64,000 nucleotides of DNA from Microbulbifer sp. GL-2 (GCF_007183175.1 NZ_AP019807.1:2152001-2216000), one strand, 5' to 3'; positions 28,082 to 36,790 are shown, numbered from the stretch's first letter. Notes: generated by a model not told the origin, from the sequence alone. Numbers and translations: made by a program.

Positions 28082-28144
28082 ATGTTAGTTGAGACCGATA
28101 TCCAAGCAGGGCCAGATGCGGTAATTGATTTGCCGCCAAAGTAA
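28082..28144 (+). CDS. tiny peptide 3, paralog of peptides 1 and 2
   Basis: A 20-codon ORF encoding MLVETDIQAGPDAVIDLPPK, with AAGGGAGA upstream; the leader just before its ATG resembles that of peptide 2 (GAAGGAGATGTATT versus GAAGGGAGATTCATT). GPDAVID and the Pro-Pro ending are shared with peptide 2. It is followed by about 175 non-coding bases and a strong plus-strand terminator, as would be expected at the end of a peptide transcript. As for the other two, no known family is recognised. Confidence 0.65.
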   Translation: MLVETDIQAGPDAVIDLPPK

Positions 28145-28317
28145 AAAGAAACAAATGTCAAAGTTTATAACTCATGTTTGCTTAGCATGCTTTAATATTT
28201 AAATGCCTGTGCCGAAGTTAACTTGTTAACAGGATATTTTTGAGTGTTACATAGTGTTGAATATTATTCAGAGCTAAGTTGTAAAGCAGTGAAGATTGAA
28301 TTACTTTGATTGTTTGA

Positions 28318-28345
28318 GTAAAGCCCGCTTTCGCGGGCTTTTTTA
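28318..28345 (+). terminator. Rho-independent terminator after the tiny peptides
   Basis: AAAGCCCGC and GCGGGCTTT pair around a TTTC loop and run into TTTTTTATT on the plus strand. The same hairpin can serve the leftward ettA gene, but its U-tract is better on the plus strand. Confidence 0.85.
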
Positions 28346-28348
28346 TTC

Positions 28349-30013
28349 TCAAGTCTTAAGCTTCTTATAGTGCATCCGATGCGGCGTTGCTTCTTCACCC
28401 TTCCGCTGCACAAAGTCTTCATGGTACTCGGTGTAGTTGCCTTCGTAGAAGAGAGCTTCACTCTCACCTTCATACGCGAGGATATGAGTAGCCACACGAT
28501 CCAGGAACCAGCGGTCGTGCGAAATTACCAGGGCACAGCCGGGGAAGTTGAGCAGGGCTTCTTCCAGGGCGCGTAGGGTTTCGATATCCAGGTCGTTGGA
28601 GGGTTCGTCCAGCAGCAGTACGTTGGCACCCTGTTTGAGGGTATAGGCCAAGTGCAGGCGTCCACGCTCACCGCCGGAGAGTTCGCCTACGCGCTTCTGT
28701 TGATCACTGCCCTTGAAATTAAAACGGCCAACAAAGTTGCGTGAGCCCACTTCGTAGTTGTTGATTTTCAGCATGTCGTGGCCGTCGGAGATGGCCTCCC
28801 ATACGGTCTTGCTGTCATCCAGGTTCTCACGACCCTGCTCTACATAGGCAACCTTGACTGACTCACCAATATTGATTTCGCCAGAGTCGGGTTGCTCAGT
28901 GCCGGTAATCATGCGAAACAGGGTGGATTTACCAGCGCCGTTGCCGCCGACAATACCGACAATCGCGCCTTTGGGCACGCGGAAGGACAGGTTGTCGATT
29001 AGCAGGCGCTCACCGAAGCCTTTACTCACACCTTTAAATTCAATCACATTGTCGCCGAGGCGTTCGCCGGGTGGAATGTAGATTTCGTTGGTCTCATTGC
29101 GGGACTGGAAGTCCTGGGATTGCATTTCTTCCAGGCGGGAGAGGCGGGCCTTGTTCTTGGACTGGCGGCCTTTGGGGTTCTGGCGTGCCCACTCCAATTC
29201 TTTTTGCATGGCCTTGGCGCGAGCCTGCTCACCACGCTGTTCCTGCTCCAGGCGCTTCTCTTTTTGTTCCAGCCAGGTGGTGTAGTTGCCTTCCCAGGGG
29301 ATACCGTGGCCGCGGTCCAGCTCCAGAATCCAGCCAGCGACATTGTCGAGGAAGTAGCGGTCGTGGGTGATGGCCACTACGGTGCCAGTGAAGTCGTGCA
29401 GGAAGCGCTCCAGCCAGAATACGGATTCCGCATCCAAATGGTTGGTGGGCTCGTCCAGCAACAACATATCGGGGCGGGAAAGCAGCAAGCGGCAGAGGGC
29501 AACACGGCGCTTTTCACCACCAGACAGGTTGTTTACGTCAGCGTCCCAAGGCGGCAGGCGCAGCGCGTCAGCGGCAACCTCCAGGCGGTGTTCCAGGTTG
29601 TGGGCATCCCAGGCCTGGATAATGTCCTCGAATTGCTGCTGTTTTTTCGCTAGGGCATCGAAATCCGCATCGGGCTCGGCGTAGTCGGCGTAGACCTGTT
29701 CCAGGCCTGTGAGGGCGTCGATAGCTTCGCGCACACCATCTTCCACGTTGCCGCGCACAGTTTTGCTGGCATCGAGCTGGGGTTCCTGAGGCAGATAGCC
29801 AACCTTGATTCCCGGCATGGCGCGAGCTTCGCCGTTATAGTCCTGGTCGACCCCGGCCATAATGCGCAGCAGGCTGGATTTACCGGCGCCATTCAAGCCC
29901 AGCACGCCGATCTTGGCTCCCGGGAAGAAAGACAGGGAAATATCCTTGAGGATTTCGCGTTTGGGGGGCACTACTTTGCCCACCCGGTTCATGGTGTATA
30001 CGTATTCGGCCAT
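28349..30013 (-). CDS. ettA: energy-dependent translational throttle protein EttA
   Basis: EttA is an ABC-F ATPase that binds the ribosomal E site and gates the first elongation step according to ATP/ADP ratio. The 554-residue length and start (MAEYVYTMNRVGKVVPPKREILKDIS) are typical. Two ABC domains are visible: first Walker A GLNGAGKSSL with signature LSGGEKRRVALCRLL and LLLDEPTNHLD; second Walker A GGNGAGKSTL with signature LSGGERGRLHLA and LLLDEPSNDLD. The linker between them (WARQNPKGRQSKNKARLSR) is the conserved ABC-F P-site tRNA-interaction motif region. There is no transmembrane domain. It is monocistronic and shares a terminator with the plus-strand peptide region. Confidence 0.96.
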   Translation of the reverse strand: MAEYVYTMNRVGKVVPPKREILKDISLSFFPGAKIGVLGLNGAGKSSLLRIMAGVDQDYNGEARAMPGIKVGYLPQEPQLDASKTVRGNVEDGVREAIDALTGLEQVYADYAEPDADFDALAKKQQQFEDIIQAWDAHNLEHRLEVAADALRLPPWDADVNNLSGGEKRRVALCRLLLSRPDMLLLDEPTNHLDAESVFWLERFLHDFTGTVVAITHDRYFLDNVAGWILELDRGHGIPWEGNYTTWLEQKEKRLEQEQRGEQARAKAMQKELEWARQNPKGRQSKNKARLSRLEEMQSQDFQSRNETNEIYIPPGERLGDNVIEFKGVSKGFGERLLIDNLSFRVPKGAIVGIVGGNGAGKSTLFRMITGTEQPDSGEINIGESVKVAYVEQGRENLDDSKTVWEAISDGHDMLKINNYEVGSRNFVGRFNFKGSDQQKRVGELSGGERGRLHLAYTLKQGANVLLLDEPSNDLDIETLRALEEALLNFPGCALVISHDRWFLDRVATHILAYEGESEALFYEGNYTEYHEDFVQRKGEEATPHRMHYKKLKT

Positions 30014-30193
30014 TTGGGGTTCCGTAATGGGTGTTGGAATCGTTCAGATTTTGCGCGCAACTTATCAGTTTGCGTAAAAAGTGCAACCGCTAGCCCCAGC
30101 CTGGCGGTGCTGTACTCGTGTGTGGCTGACGCGGAATATGATCTGTGCTTAACTGCGACGCTAACTAGTACGAGAGCAATAAGACGGATAACA

Positions 30194-31300
30194 ATGGATC
30201 AGGATTCCCCAGTATTGTTTTCCAGGCGCGGTGCCCTGGCGATCGCGACCCTAAACTTGCCCAAGGCCCTGAATGCCTTGAATTTGCAGATGATCGATCT
30301 GCTGTCGTCACAGCTGGACGCCTGGGCTAAAGATGATGAAATCGCGGCGGTATGGATTGATGGAAGTGGCGACAAGGCCCTCTGTGCCGGTGGTGATGTG
30401 GTGGCGCTGTATCAGCAGTCGGCGGCTTATGGTGAAACACCGGATTACCGCTATACCACTGACTTCTTCTCCCATGAATATCGCCTGGACTACAAAATAC
30501 ATACCTATGCCAAGCCAATAGTGGTTTGGGGTGGAGGTATTGTGATGGGAGGTGGTATCGGCATTATGGCTGGTGCGAGTCATCGCATTGTGACCGAAAC
30601 CACCCGTATGGCGATGCCTGAAATTACCATTGGCCTGCTTCCCGATGTAGGTGGCAGCTGGTTCCTTAATCGTATGCCTGGCCGTCTGGGCCTTTTCCTG
30701 GGGCTGACTGGTGCCCAGTTTAATGGCGCCGATGCTCTGTTCGCTGGGATGGCGGATCGTATTATTGCCCAGGACCAGCGTGAGCCTGTTTTACAGTCGC
30801 TCGGGGCGCTGGAATTTGTGCAGGATAATGCGATAAACCATCAACTTGTCGGTGACTGCCTTAAAGGACTGGAGTTATCCCCTCTACAGCGGCCTGATTC
30901 GCAGCTGCGAGAACACTACGACCAAATCCAGCAGCTCACTAATTTCTCAACCTTGCCCGAGGTTTGTGCAGCTATCAGCGCATACCTGGGTGTGGATAAA
31001 TGGTTGCAGCGGGCTGCTGCGACTTTGGTGGGAGGTTCACCACTGACTCCTTGGATAGTTTGGGAGCAATTGCGCAGGGCTCGTCACTTGTCGCTTGCCG
31101 ATGTTTTCCGTATGGAGTTAACCCTGGCTGTTAACCTCTGTGCCAGTGGCCACTTTAAGGAAGGTGTGCGTGCCCTATTGGTTGATAAGGACCGCACACC
31201 TAAATGGCAGCCGGGAACCCTGGAGGAAATAACTCCCCAACAGGTGGCTGATTGCTTTGAAAGCCCCTGGGTTGGTGGGCATCCACTAGCAGATTTATAG
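30194..31300 (+). CDS. 3-hydroxyisobutyryl-CoA hydrolase / enoyl-CoA hydratase family
   Basis: A 368-residue crotonase-fold enzyme. The long C-terminal extension and the stretch MAMPEITIGLLPDVGGSWFLNRMPG match 3-hydroxyisobutyryl-CoA hydrolase of valine catabolism, in which the Glu and Asp of this stretch are catalytic; GGDVVALYQQ and GGGIVMGGGIGIMAGASHRIV form the oxyanion pocket. The next gene encodes 3-hydroxyisobutyrate dehydrogenase, the following step, which supports this call over a generic hydratase. The frame is open 60 codons further upstream, but MDQDSPVLFSRRG is the natural N-terminus; its ribosome binding site is weak. Confidence 0.9.
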   Translation: MDQDSPVLFSRRGALAIATLNLPKALNALNLQMIDLLSSQLDAWAKDDEIAAVWIDGSGDKALCAGGDVVALYQQSAAYGETPDYRYTTDFFSHEYRLDYKIHTYAKPIVVWGGGIVMGGGIGIMAGASHRIVTETTRMAMPEITIGLLPDVGGSWFLNRMPGRLGLFLGLTGAQFNGADALFAGMADRIIAQDQREPVLQSLGALEFVQDNAINHQLVGDCLKGLELSPLQRPDSQLREHYDQIQQLTNFSTLPEVCAAISAYLGVDKWLQRAAATLVGGSPLTPWIVWEQLRRARHLSLADVFRMELTLAVNLCASGHFKEGVRALLVDKDRTPKWQPGTLEEITPQQVADCFESPWVGGHPLADL

Positions 31301-31371
31301 AAAGCCTTTTTATAGAGCGACCCGGCCGCTCTATGTCCGGGATATAAACAACAAAATATGGAGTGGCTTTT

Positions 31372-32277
31372 ATGGAAAAAATAGCCTTTTTTGGTCTGGG
31401 TAATATGGGTGGCCCTATGGCTGCCAATTTGGCGAAGGCTGGCTTTGGGGTGGCGGCTTTCGATTTAAACCCCGAGGCATTGGCACAGGCGCGGCAGGAT
31501 CGCTGCGTACCCTGCGATACTGCACTACAGGCCGCTGAGGGTGCAGATATAGTGATCTCAATGTTGCCCAGCGGTGAGGCCGTAAAAGGGCTCTACCTCG
31601 GTGATCAGGGGCTGTTACAGCAACTCCCGGTTGGCACTCTGGTAATCGACTGCTCAACCATATCCGCAGAGGATGCTTCCAGCGTGAGCAGTGCTGCCCG
31701 CGGGCTGGGCCTGCGTGCGATCGATGCCCCGGTTTCTGGTGGAACTGCGGCGGCGGCGGCAGGCACTTTGTGCTTTATGTGTGGTGGTGATCAGGATGCG
31801 ATGGATGCGGCCCGGAAAGTTTTACAGGCAATGGGTGGCAAAATATTTCATGCTGGTGCGGCTGGAGCGGGGCAGGTAGCAAAAATTTGTAACAACTTGT
31901 TGCTGGCTATCCATATGACCGGTACCGCCGAGGCACTGCAGTTAGGTGTTGATAAAGGCTTGGACCCCAGAGTGCTCAGCGACATTATGCAGGAAAGCTC
32001 AGGCAGTAACTGGTCGCTATCCAATTACAATCCCTACCCGGGCGTCATGGATAGCGTTCCGTCGGCGAATGGCTACGCTGGGGGTTTCAGCGTGGCACTG
32101 ATGCTGAAGGATCTTGGGCTCGCCATGGATGCCGCGTCTACCAGCGCCTCTTCTACGCCTATGGGGGCTCTGGCAAAGAATCTTTACCAGCTCCATGGGG
32201 CTTGCGCTGACAACCAAAAGCTGGACTTTTCCAGCATCCAGAATATGTTCCGTCGCCCGGCTGGAACCCTGACCTGA
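31372..32277 (+). CDS. mmsB: 3-hydroxyisobutyrate dehydrogenase
   Basis: Oxidises 3-hydroxyisobutyrate to methylmalonate semialdehyde in valine degradation. The 301-residue protein shows the dinucleotide-binding GLGNMGGPMAANLAKAG at its start, the substrate motif DAPVSGGTAAAAAGTLCFMCGG, and the catalytic-lysine motif GAGQVAKICNNLLL. An in-frame GTG nine bases earlier exists, but GGAG is spaced correctly for the ATG used. The intergenic distance to the hydrolase gene is about 70 bases, consistent with a two-gene operon. Confidence 0.95.
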   Translation: MEKIAFFGLGNMGGPMAANLAKAGFGVAAFDLNPEALAQARQDRCVPCDTALQAAEGADIVISMLPSGEAVKGLYLGDQGLLQQLPVGTLVIDCSTISAEDASSVSSAARGLGLRAIDAPVSGGTAAAAAGTLCFMCGGDQDAMDAARKVLQAMGGKIFHAGAAGAGQVAKICNNLLLAIHMTGTAEALQLGVDKGLDPRVLSDIMQESSGSNWSLSNYNPYPGVMDSVPSANGYAGGFSVALMLKDLGLAMDAASTSASSTPMGALAKNLYQLHGACADNQKLDFSSIQNMFRRPAGTLT

Positions 32278-32562
32278 TAAGCGGTGTATTTTTTGTAGAG
32301 TGCGTTCCCTCAGGGCTTTTAGGCCGAGGGGACTGCTTTTTAAAGAGCTGCTGCACTCCTCCAAAGTGCCTGTCGCCGAATGCAAAAAAGTGGCACCAGT
32401 TCGCAAAATAGCAAAGAGGTACTAAATAGCTCGGCCGCTACCATTCCTTAGCCGCACCGTAATCGCTATCTTCCCCGCCCCCTTGGGATACACCCTGCCT
32501 TCAAGTCCGGTCACCGCCGCAGCTGGTGATCTGCTGGTTTTAAATCTGCGAAATTCAGCAGC
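32278..32562. other. intergenic region between mmsB and ompW
   Basis: Holds the mmsB terminator (listed separately) and about 200 bases in which I recognise nothing, leading to the FNR box of ompW. Confidence 0.5.
32306..32343 (+). terminator. probable terminator of mmsB
   Basis: TCCCTC pairs with GAGGGGA, with an inner GGC/GCC pairing, followed by CTTTTT. It lies about 30 bases past the stop codon. Confidence 0.6.
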
Positions 32563-32576
32563 TTGATTTGGATCAA
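32563..32576 (+). promoter_or_regulatory. FNR/ANR box upstream of ompW
   Basis: TTGATTTGGATCAA, a perfect FNR/ANR site. A TTAATC hexamer at 32598-32603 is placed as expected for the -10 of a class II activated promoter. The identical 14-mer occurs before the hemerythrin gene. Confidence 0.88.
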
Positions 32577-32683
32577 GCCTGCTCTCGTGGCCAGCGGTTA
32601 ATCTGCCTGCGACTTGTGATTGTGCCTGGAGGGGGGCCGTTCCTGAGTCGGGAAAAATGCCAAATCGCTATATGGAGAAGTTG

Positions 32684-33379
32684 ATGAATCGTAAAACTGC
32701 TTGTGCAACTGCCGCCTTGACCGCTGTACTCTCTGCACCGGTACTGGCCTATGAAGAGGGCAGCTTTATTCTGCGCGGTGGTATGGCCACAGTAGCGCCC
32801 GATACCAGTTCCAGCGCACTTTCCCTGGGTGGTACCAAGCTGGATGGCACTGGTGTTGATGTTGATAACGGCTCCGCACTGGGTCTGACCGGTGTATATA
32901 TGTTCCGCGATCACTGGGGCATAGAACTTGTAGCTGCAACACCTTTCACCCACGAGATTCAGGCCGAAGGCCTTGGTGATACCTTTGAGCTGGGTGAAAC
33001 CAAGCACCTGCCACCGACACTATTGGTACAGTGGTACCCAATGGATCCCCGGTCCACGATCCAGCCTTACGTGGGCCTCGGTGTGAATTATACCGCTTTC
33101 TTCGATGAGGAAATTAGTGGTACTGCCGATACAGTTTTTGAAACCCTCGGTGCTACCAGTGATGCGGAGTTGTCCTTGGATAATTCTTTTGGCTTGGCCG
33201 CAGAAGCTGGAGTGGACTTTACTTTTGGTGCTGATCAGCGCTGGTTATTCAATGTTGCCGTCTTCTGGATGGATATCGATACCGACGCCACTGTAAAAGT
33301 GCCTGGTGTGGGTAATGTTACCGCTAAAGTGGATATCGACCCGCTGGTATACATGGCAGGTCTCGGCTATCGCTTCTAA
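32684..33379 (+). CDS. ompW: OmpW-family outer-membrane protein
   Basis: A 231-residue eight-stranded outer-membrane barrel. Signal peptide MNRKTACATAALTAVLSAPVLA is followed by GSFILRGGMATVAPDTSS, and by the family's central signature in LTGVYMFRDHWGIELVAATPFTH, KHLPPTLLVQWYPM and QPYVGLGVNYTAFF. The last residues (LVYMAGLGYRF) form the C-terminal aromatic strand. OmpW forms a narrow hydrophobic channel. In other gammaproteobacteria it is controlled by FNR, which agrees with the box upstream. The start at 32684 has GGAG at correct spacing; a longer frame begins nine codons earlier. Confidence 0.93.
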   Translation: MNRKTACATAALTAVLSAPVLAYEEGSFILRGGMATVAPDTSSSALSLGGTKLDGTGVDVDNGSALGLTGVYMFRDHWGIELVAATPFTHEIQAEGLGDTFELGETKHLPPTLLVQWYPMDPRSTIQPYVGLGVNYTAFFDEEISGTADTVFETLGATSDAELSLDNSFGLAAEAGVDFTFGADQRWLFNVAVFWMDIDTDATVKVPGVGNVTAKVDIDPLVYMAGLGYRF

Positions 33380-33501
33380 GGTAGCGATACTCTAGTTTTG
33401 GGGCTGGGCAGTCGCTGCGGTTTTCTCCATGGGAACTCGGCGGCTGCCTTTTCGTTTGTGCGGGGGGGCTGTCGCAAACAATTGATTGAGGTTGTAGGAA
33501 T

Positions 33502-34887
33502 ATGATGCGAAAGACAAAGAGTAATATGGGTGGCTTATCGGAAGAGCTGCTGTCCCGTTACAGCGGGCCCTGCCCACGTTATACTTCATACCCTACAGCA
33601 GATCGATTCAAACCCCTCGATGGCAATATCAGGCCATGGGAAGCATTGCAGAATATTCGCAGCCTTTCCCTTTATATTCATATCCCCTTTTGCCGCTCCC
33701 TGTGTTACTTCTGCGCCTGTAACAAGGTAATTACTTCTCAATACGGCCTTGCCTCCAGCTACCTGGATAACCTGCTGCAGGAGGCGCGCTGGTACCGCGA
33801 TAAGGTGGCACAAGTGCCGGTCACCCAGTTGCACCTGGGCGGGGGCACACCCACTTTTCTCAGTGATGGGGACATGCGACGTTTGATGGAGGGGTTGGGT
33901 GAAGTGTTCGACCTTCGCCCCGGCGATGGTGTGGAATACAGTATTGAAGCCGATCCGCGTACTTTGGAATTGGAAACTCTGGATACCCTGCGGGATCTGG
34001 GATTCAATCGTCTTAGTCTCGGGGTCCAGGACTTCGATATCGAGGTACAGAGGTCTATTAATCGTATCTGCAGTGCCGACCAGGTTACCGAGTTGACGGA
34101 TGCGGCGCGCGAACGGGGGTTCGAATCCATTTCCTATGATCTGATTTACGGCCTTCCAAAACAAAACCTAAATAGCCTGCACAGCACATTGGACAAAGTC
34201 CTGGACTTGCAGCCAGATCGTATCGCCCTTTATCACTACGCGCATTTACCCCATCGCTTTAAGGCTCAGCGCCTGATTGACACCGACCTGATTCCCTCGG
34301 CTGCAGAGAAAGTAGCCATGCAGCTGGCTGCGGTAGAGCACTTGGGACAGGCTGGATATGAGTTCCTTGGCATGGATCATTTTGCTCGCCCGGGAGATGA
34401 GCTGGCGAAAGCTTCTCATGCGGGTATGTTACAAAGAAATTTCCAAGGTTATACCTTGATGCCCGCTGATGCCCTTGTTGGATTGGGAGCCTCGGCGATC
34501 AGTTATAGTCGCGATGGTTTTTGGCAAAACCTTCACCGTTTGAAAGAATATGCGCAAGCTATTGGTGACAGGGGTAATGCATCTTGCCGGGGATGGTTTT
34601 TAGATCGGGAAGACCGTTTGCGTCAGTGGGTAATTACAGAATTAATGTGCCGCCTGCGCCTGGATAAAGGTGAAGCGGAACGTCGTGCAGGGGCTTCCTT
34701 TGATGCCTATTTTTATGAGGAAATTCAGCGTTTACAGCCTATGTTTGACGATGGTCTAATTTACCAAGATAAAGATAGTATTGTTGTAACTGAGCAGGGG
34801 CGCTGGTTCGTGCGCAATGTAGCTTCAGCTTTTGATAGTTATTTACATAACCAGCATACAGATGCGCAATATTCCCGGGTTCTTTAA
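33502..34887 (+). CDS. hemN: oxygen-independent coproporphyrinogen III oxidase
   Basis: A radical-SAM enzyme that decarboxylates coproporphyrinogen III to protoporphyrinogen IX without O2 in haem synthesis. The 461-residue protein contains the HemN-type cluster motif PFCRSLCYFCACN (CxxxCxxC plus the following Cys), the SAM-binding HLGGGTPTFLS, and YHYAHLPHRFKAQRL and LGMDHFARPGDELA in the HemN-specific region. Length fits HemN proper, not the shorter HemW. The gene is followed after 70 bases by an FNR-type regulator in the same direction, consistent with low-oxygen control. Only a degenerate half of an FNR box (TTGAT at about 33482) can be seen upstream, so direct FNR control of this promoter is not proven. 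Confidence 0.95.
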   Translation: MMRKTKSNMGGLSEELLSRYSGPCPRYTSYPTADRFKPLDGNIRPWEALQNIRSLSLYIHIPFCRSLCYFCACNKVITSQYGLASSYLDNLLQEARWYRDKVAQVPVTQLHLGGGTPTFLSDGDMRRLMEGLGEVFDLRPGDGVEYSIEADPRTLELETLDTLRDLGFNRLSLGVQDFDIEVQRSINRICSADQVTELTDAARERGFESISYDLIYGLPKQNLNSLHSTLDKVLDLQPDRIALYHYAHLPHRFKAQRLIDTDLIPSAAEKVAMQLAAVEHLGQAGYEFLGMDHFARPGDELAKASHAGMLQRNFQGYTLMPADALVGLGASAISYSRDGFWQNLHRLKEYAQAIGDRGNASCRGWFLDREDRLRQWVITELMCRLRLDKGEAERRAGASFDAYFYEEIQRLQPMFDDGLIYQDKDSIVVTEQGRWFVRNVASAFDSYLHNQHTDAQYSRVL

Positions 34888-34918
34888 GTAACTGAAGGAG
34901 ACGACCGCCCGTACAGCG

Positions 34919-34937
34919 GGTACAATTGCCGCAAATT
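34919..34937 (+). repeat. 19-bp leader element shared with the second FNR paralog
   Basis: GGTACAATTGCCGCAAATT occurs here and, identically, at 38097-38115, in each case 19-20 bases before the ATG of an FNR-type gene. It marks duplication including the leader; a regulatory role is possible. Confidence 0.8.
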
Positions 34938-34957
34938 ATTTTACCGGCCGGTTTAGT

Positions 34958-35686
34958 ATGATTGACTCCTCAGTGGCGGTTAGCTGCAGTAACTGCTCCG
35001 TAAGACGTTTATGCCTGCCCGCGGGATTATCTCAAGCGGATATTGATCGACTAGAGCAGGTTACACGCAGAAAGAAAATTGTAAAAGCAGGGGAGGCCCT
35101 GTATCGCTCCGGTGATCCTTTTGCCAACCTTTATGCGATTCGCTCCGGAAGTTTTAAAACTGTAGTCATCGCTGCCGATGGTGATACGCAGGTAACACAC
35201 TTTGCACTTCCTGGAGAATTACTTGGCCTCGATGCTTATAGTAGCCGGGTCCACCCCAGTTATGCCGAAGCACTGGAAGACAGCAGCGTCTGCCTGCTGC
35301 CTTTTACCCAGTTGGAGTTATTGGCTCATCAGGTAACGGCACTACAGCAACAAATATTCAGTATTTTTTCTGAGGAATTGCGCCAGGAAAACGATATCCT
35401 AATGCTGCTTGGCAAGCGCTCAGCGGATACACGCTTGGCTGCATTGCTCATTAATATTTCCAGTCGTTATTCCCGTCGCGGTTATTCCCATAGTGAGTTC
35501 GTATTGTCTATGCCTCGAACTGATATTGCCAATTACCTGGGCTTGACTGCAGAAACAGTTAGTCGGCTTTTCTCGCGCTTCCAGCGTGAAAATTTAATAA
35601 AGGTGAGTGGGCGGGCTGTGGAAATTGTGGATCTGGTGGGGCTCAGTGAGTTGGCTGGAACCCACTGTGGTTACGATGAGGATTAA
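34958..35686 (+). CDS. FNR/ANR-family oxygen-sensing regulator (copy 1)
   Basis: A 242-residue CRP/FNR regulator. The N-terminal cysteines C10, C13 and C19 match the C-x2-C-x5-C spacing of FNR, and a fourth lies in EDSSVCLLPF, so a [4Fe-4S] O2-sensing cluster is likely. The cNMP-like beta-roll and the long dimer helix (LQQQIFSIFSEELRQENDILMLLG) follow. The helix-turn-helix (RTDIANYLGLTAETVSRLFSRFQRE) keeps the Glu, Ser and Arg that in FNR read TTGAT. The three perfect boxes in this window are therefore likely targets. By eye it is about 85% identical to the copy 3 kb downstream. Several bases of structured GC-rich leader precede it. It probably belongs to the hemN transcription unit. Confidence 0.94.
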   Translation: MIDSSVAVSCSNCSVRRLCLPAGLSQADIDRLEQVTRRKKIVKAGEALYRSGDPFANLYAIRSGSFKTVVIAADGDTQVTHFALPGELLGLDAYSSRVHPSYAEALEDSSVCLLPFTQLELLAHQVTALQQQIFSIFSEELRQENDILMLLGKRSADTRLAALLINISSRYSRRGYSHSEFVLSMPRTDIANYLGLTAETVSRLFSRFQRENLIKVSGRAVEIVDLVGLSELAGTHCGYDED

Positions 35687-35710
35687 ACTGGGATCTGACT
35701 GGACCATCAG

Positions 35711-35758
35711 GAACCTCTGATTAAAGCACTGCTTTTTAGTATGGATTATCAGAGGTTC
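35711..35758. terminator. long inverted repeat between convergent genes
   Basis: GAACCTCTGAT and ATCAGAGGTTC (11 bp) enclose 26 bases with a small inner hairpin around AAAGCACTGCTTT. Its place between the convergent ends of fnr copy 1 and the deaminase suggests a bidirectional terminator; there is no long U-tract. Confidence 0.5.
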
Positions 35759-35767
35759 TGGGATATA

Positions 35768-36790
35768 TTAAGCTTCCGCTACCGTCTCGATTGAGGCAAT
35801 TACTTCCGCCCACTTTTGCTTTTCGCTATCCGGGATGTAGCTGGCCTTAAAGCTGTTAAGGGCCAGTTGTTTTGCCTGTTCCCTCGTCATGCCCAGGCTA
35901 TCGCTCAGCGCCAGGTAATTCCGGTTTAGGTAACCACCAAAATAAGCTGGGTCATCGGCGTTTACGGTAACGCAGAGCCCCTGCTCGAGCAGGTCGAGAA
36001 TTGGGTGTTCACTCATATCGTCATAGACGCAGAGGGCAGTATTGGAGAGTGGGCATACAGTGAGAGGAATATTATTTTCTTTAAGGCGTTCTATTAGCGC
36101 CTCATCCTCTACACAGCGAACCCCATGGTCAATGCGGCTTACATCGAGTATATCGAGGGCCTCTTTAATATATTCTGCCGGTCCTTCCTCACCGGCATGA
36201 GCAACGCGCTCCAGGCCTAACTCTTTGGCTTTGGTGAAAACATTTTTAAACTTACTCGGCGGATGGCCCAGCTCAGAGGAGTCCAAGCCGACGCCTTTTA
36301 TGAATTTGAGGTGGGGTTTGGCTGCTTCCAGGGTGGCAATGGCGTCTTCTTCACTGAGGTGGCGCAGGAAACAGAGTATCAGGTGACTGCTAATTCCCCA
36401 TTCGTTTTCAGCATCTTTTAAAGCATTGTGAATTCCGTGGATGACCACGCCGATATCGACCCCTCTTTCCGTATGGGTTTGTGGATCAAAGAAAATCTCG
36501 GTGTGAGCGACATTATCTTCCCGGCAGCGCTGTAGATAAGCCATTGTCAGGTCGTAAAAGTCCCGTTCATGAATCAGAACTGACGCACCTTGGTAATAGA
36601 TATCCAGAAATGACTGTAGATTGTGAAATTTATAGGCAGCTTTGATTTCCTCAACACTGGTGAAGGGGATTTCAATATTGTTGCGTTTGCTCAGCTCGAA
36701 CATGAGTTCTGGCTCCAAGGAGCCTTCGATGTGCAAGTGCAGCTCTGCTTTAGGCAGTGCTTTAATAAAATCCGGATCGGCGATGCTCAT
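35768..36790 (-). CDS. adenine/adenosine deaminase
   Basis: A 340-residue amidohydrolase of the adenosine deaminase family. The zinc and catalytic motifs are visible: KAELHLHIEGSLEPE, HTEIFFDPQTHT, VAHAGEEGPAEYI, SRIDHGVRCVED, and the final Asp pair in TVNADDPAYFGG. The sequence style (FHNLQSFLDIYYQGASVLIHERDFYDLTMAYL) matches the bacterial/fungal adenine-deaminase subgroup more than true adenosine deaminases, so adenine to hypoxanthine conversion in purine salvage is likely; I cannot exclude adenosine. It sits between the two FNR paralogs, in the opposite orientation, with no obvious functional link. The ribosome binding site is weak. Confidence 0.9.
   Translation of the reverse strand: MSIADPDFIKALPKAELHLHIEGSLEPELMFELSKRNNIEIPFTSVEEIKAAYKFHNLQSFLDIYYQGASVLIHERDFYDLTMAYLQRCREDNVAHTEIFFDPQTHTERGVDIGVVIHGIHNALKDAENEWGISSHLILCFLRHLSEEDAIATLEAAKPHLKFIKGVGLDSSELGHPPSKFKNVFTKAKELGLERVAHAGEEGPAEYIKEALDILDVSRIDHGVRCVEDEALIERLKENNIPLTVCPLSNTALCVYDDMSEHPILDLLEQGLCVTVNADDPAYFGGYLNRNYLALSDSLGMTREQAKQLALNSFKASYIPDSEKQKWAEVIASIETVAEA

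Noticed and set aside
33482..33496. FNR-like half-site before hemN
   Set aside because: Only the TTGAT half matches; the second half (GTTGT) does not.
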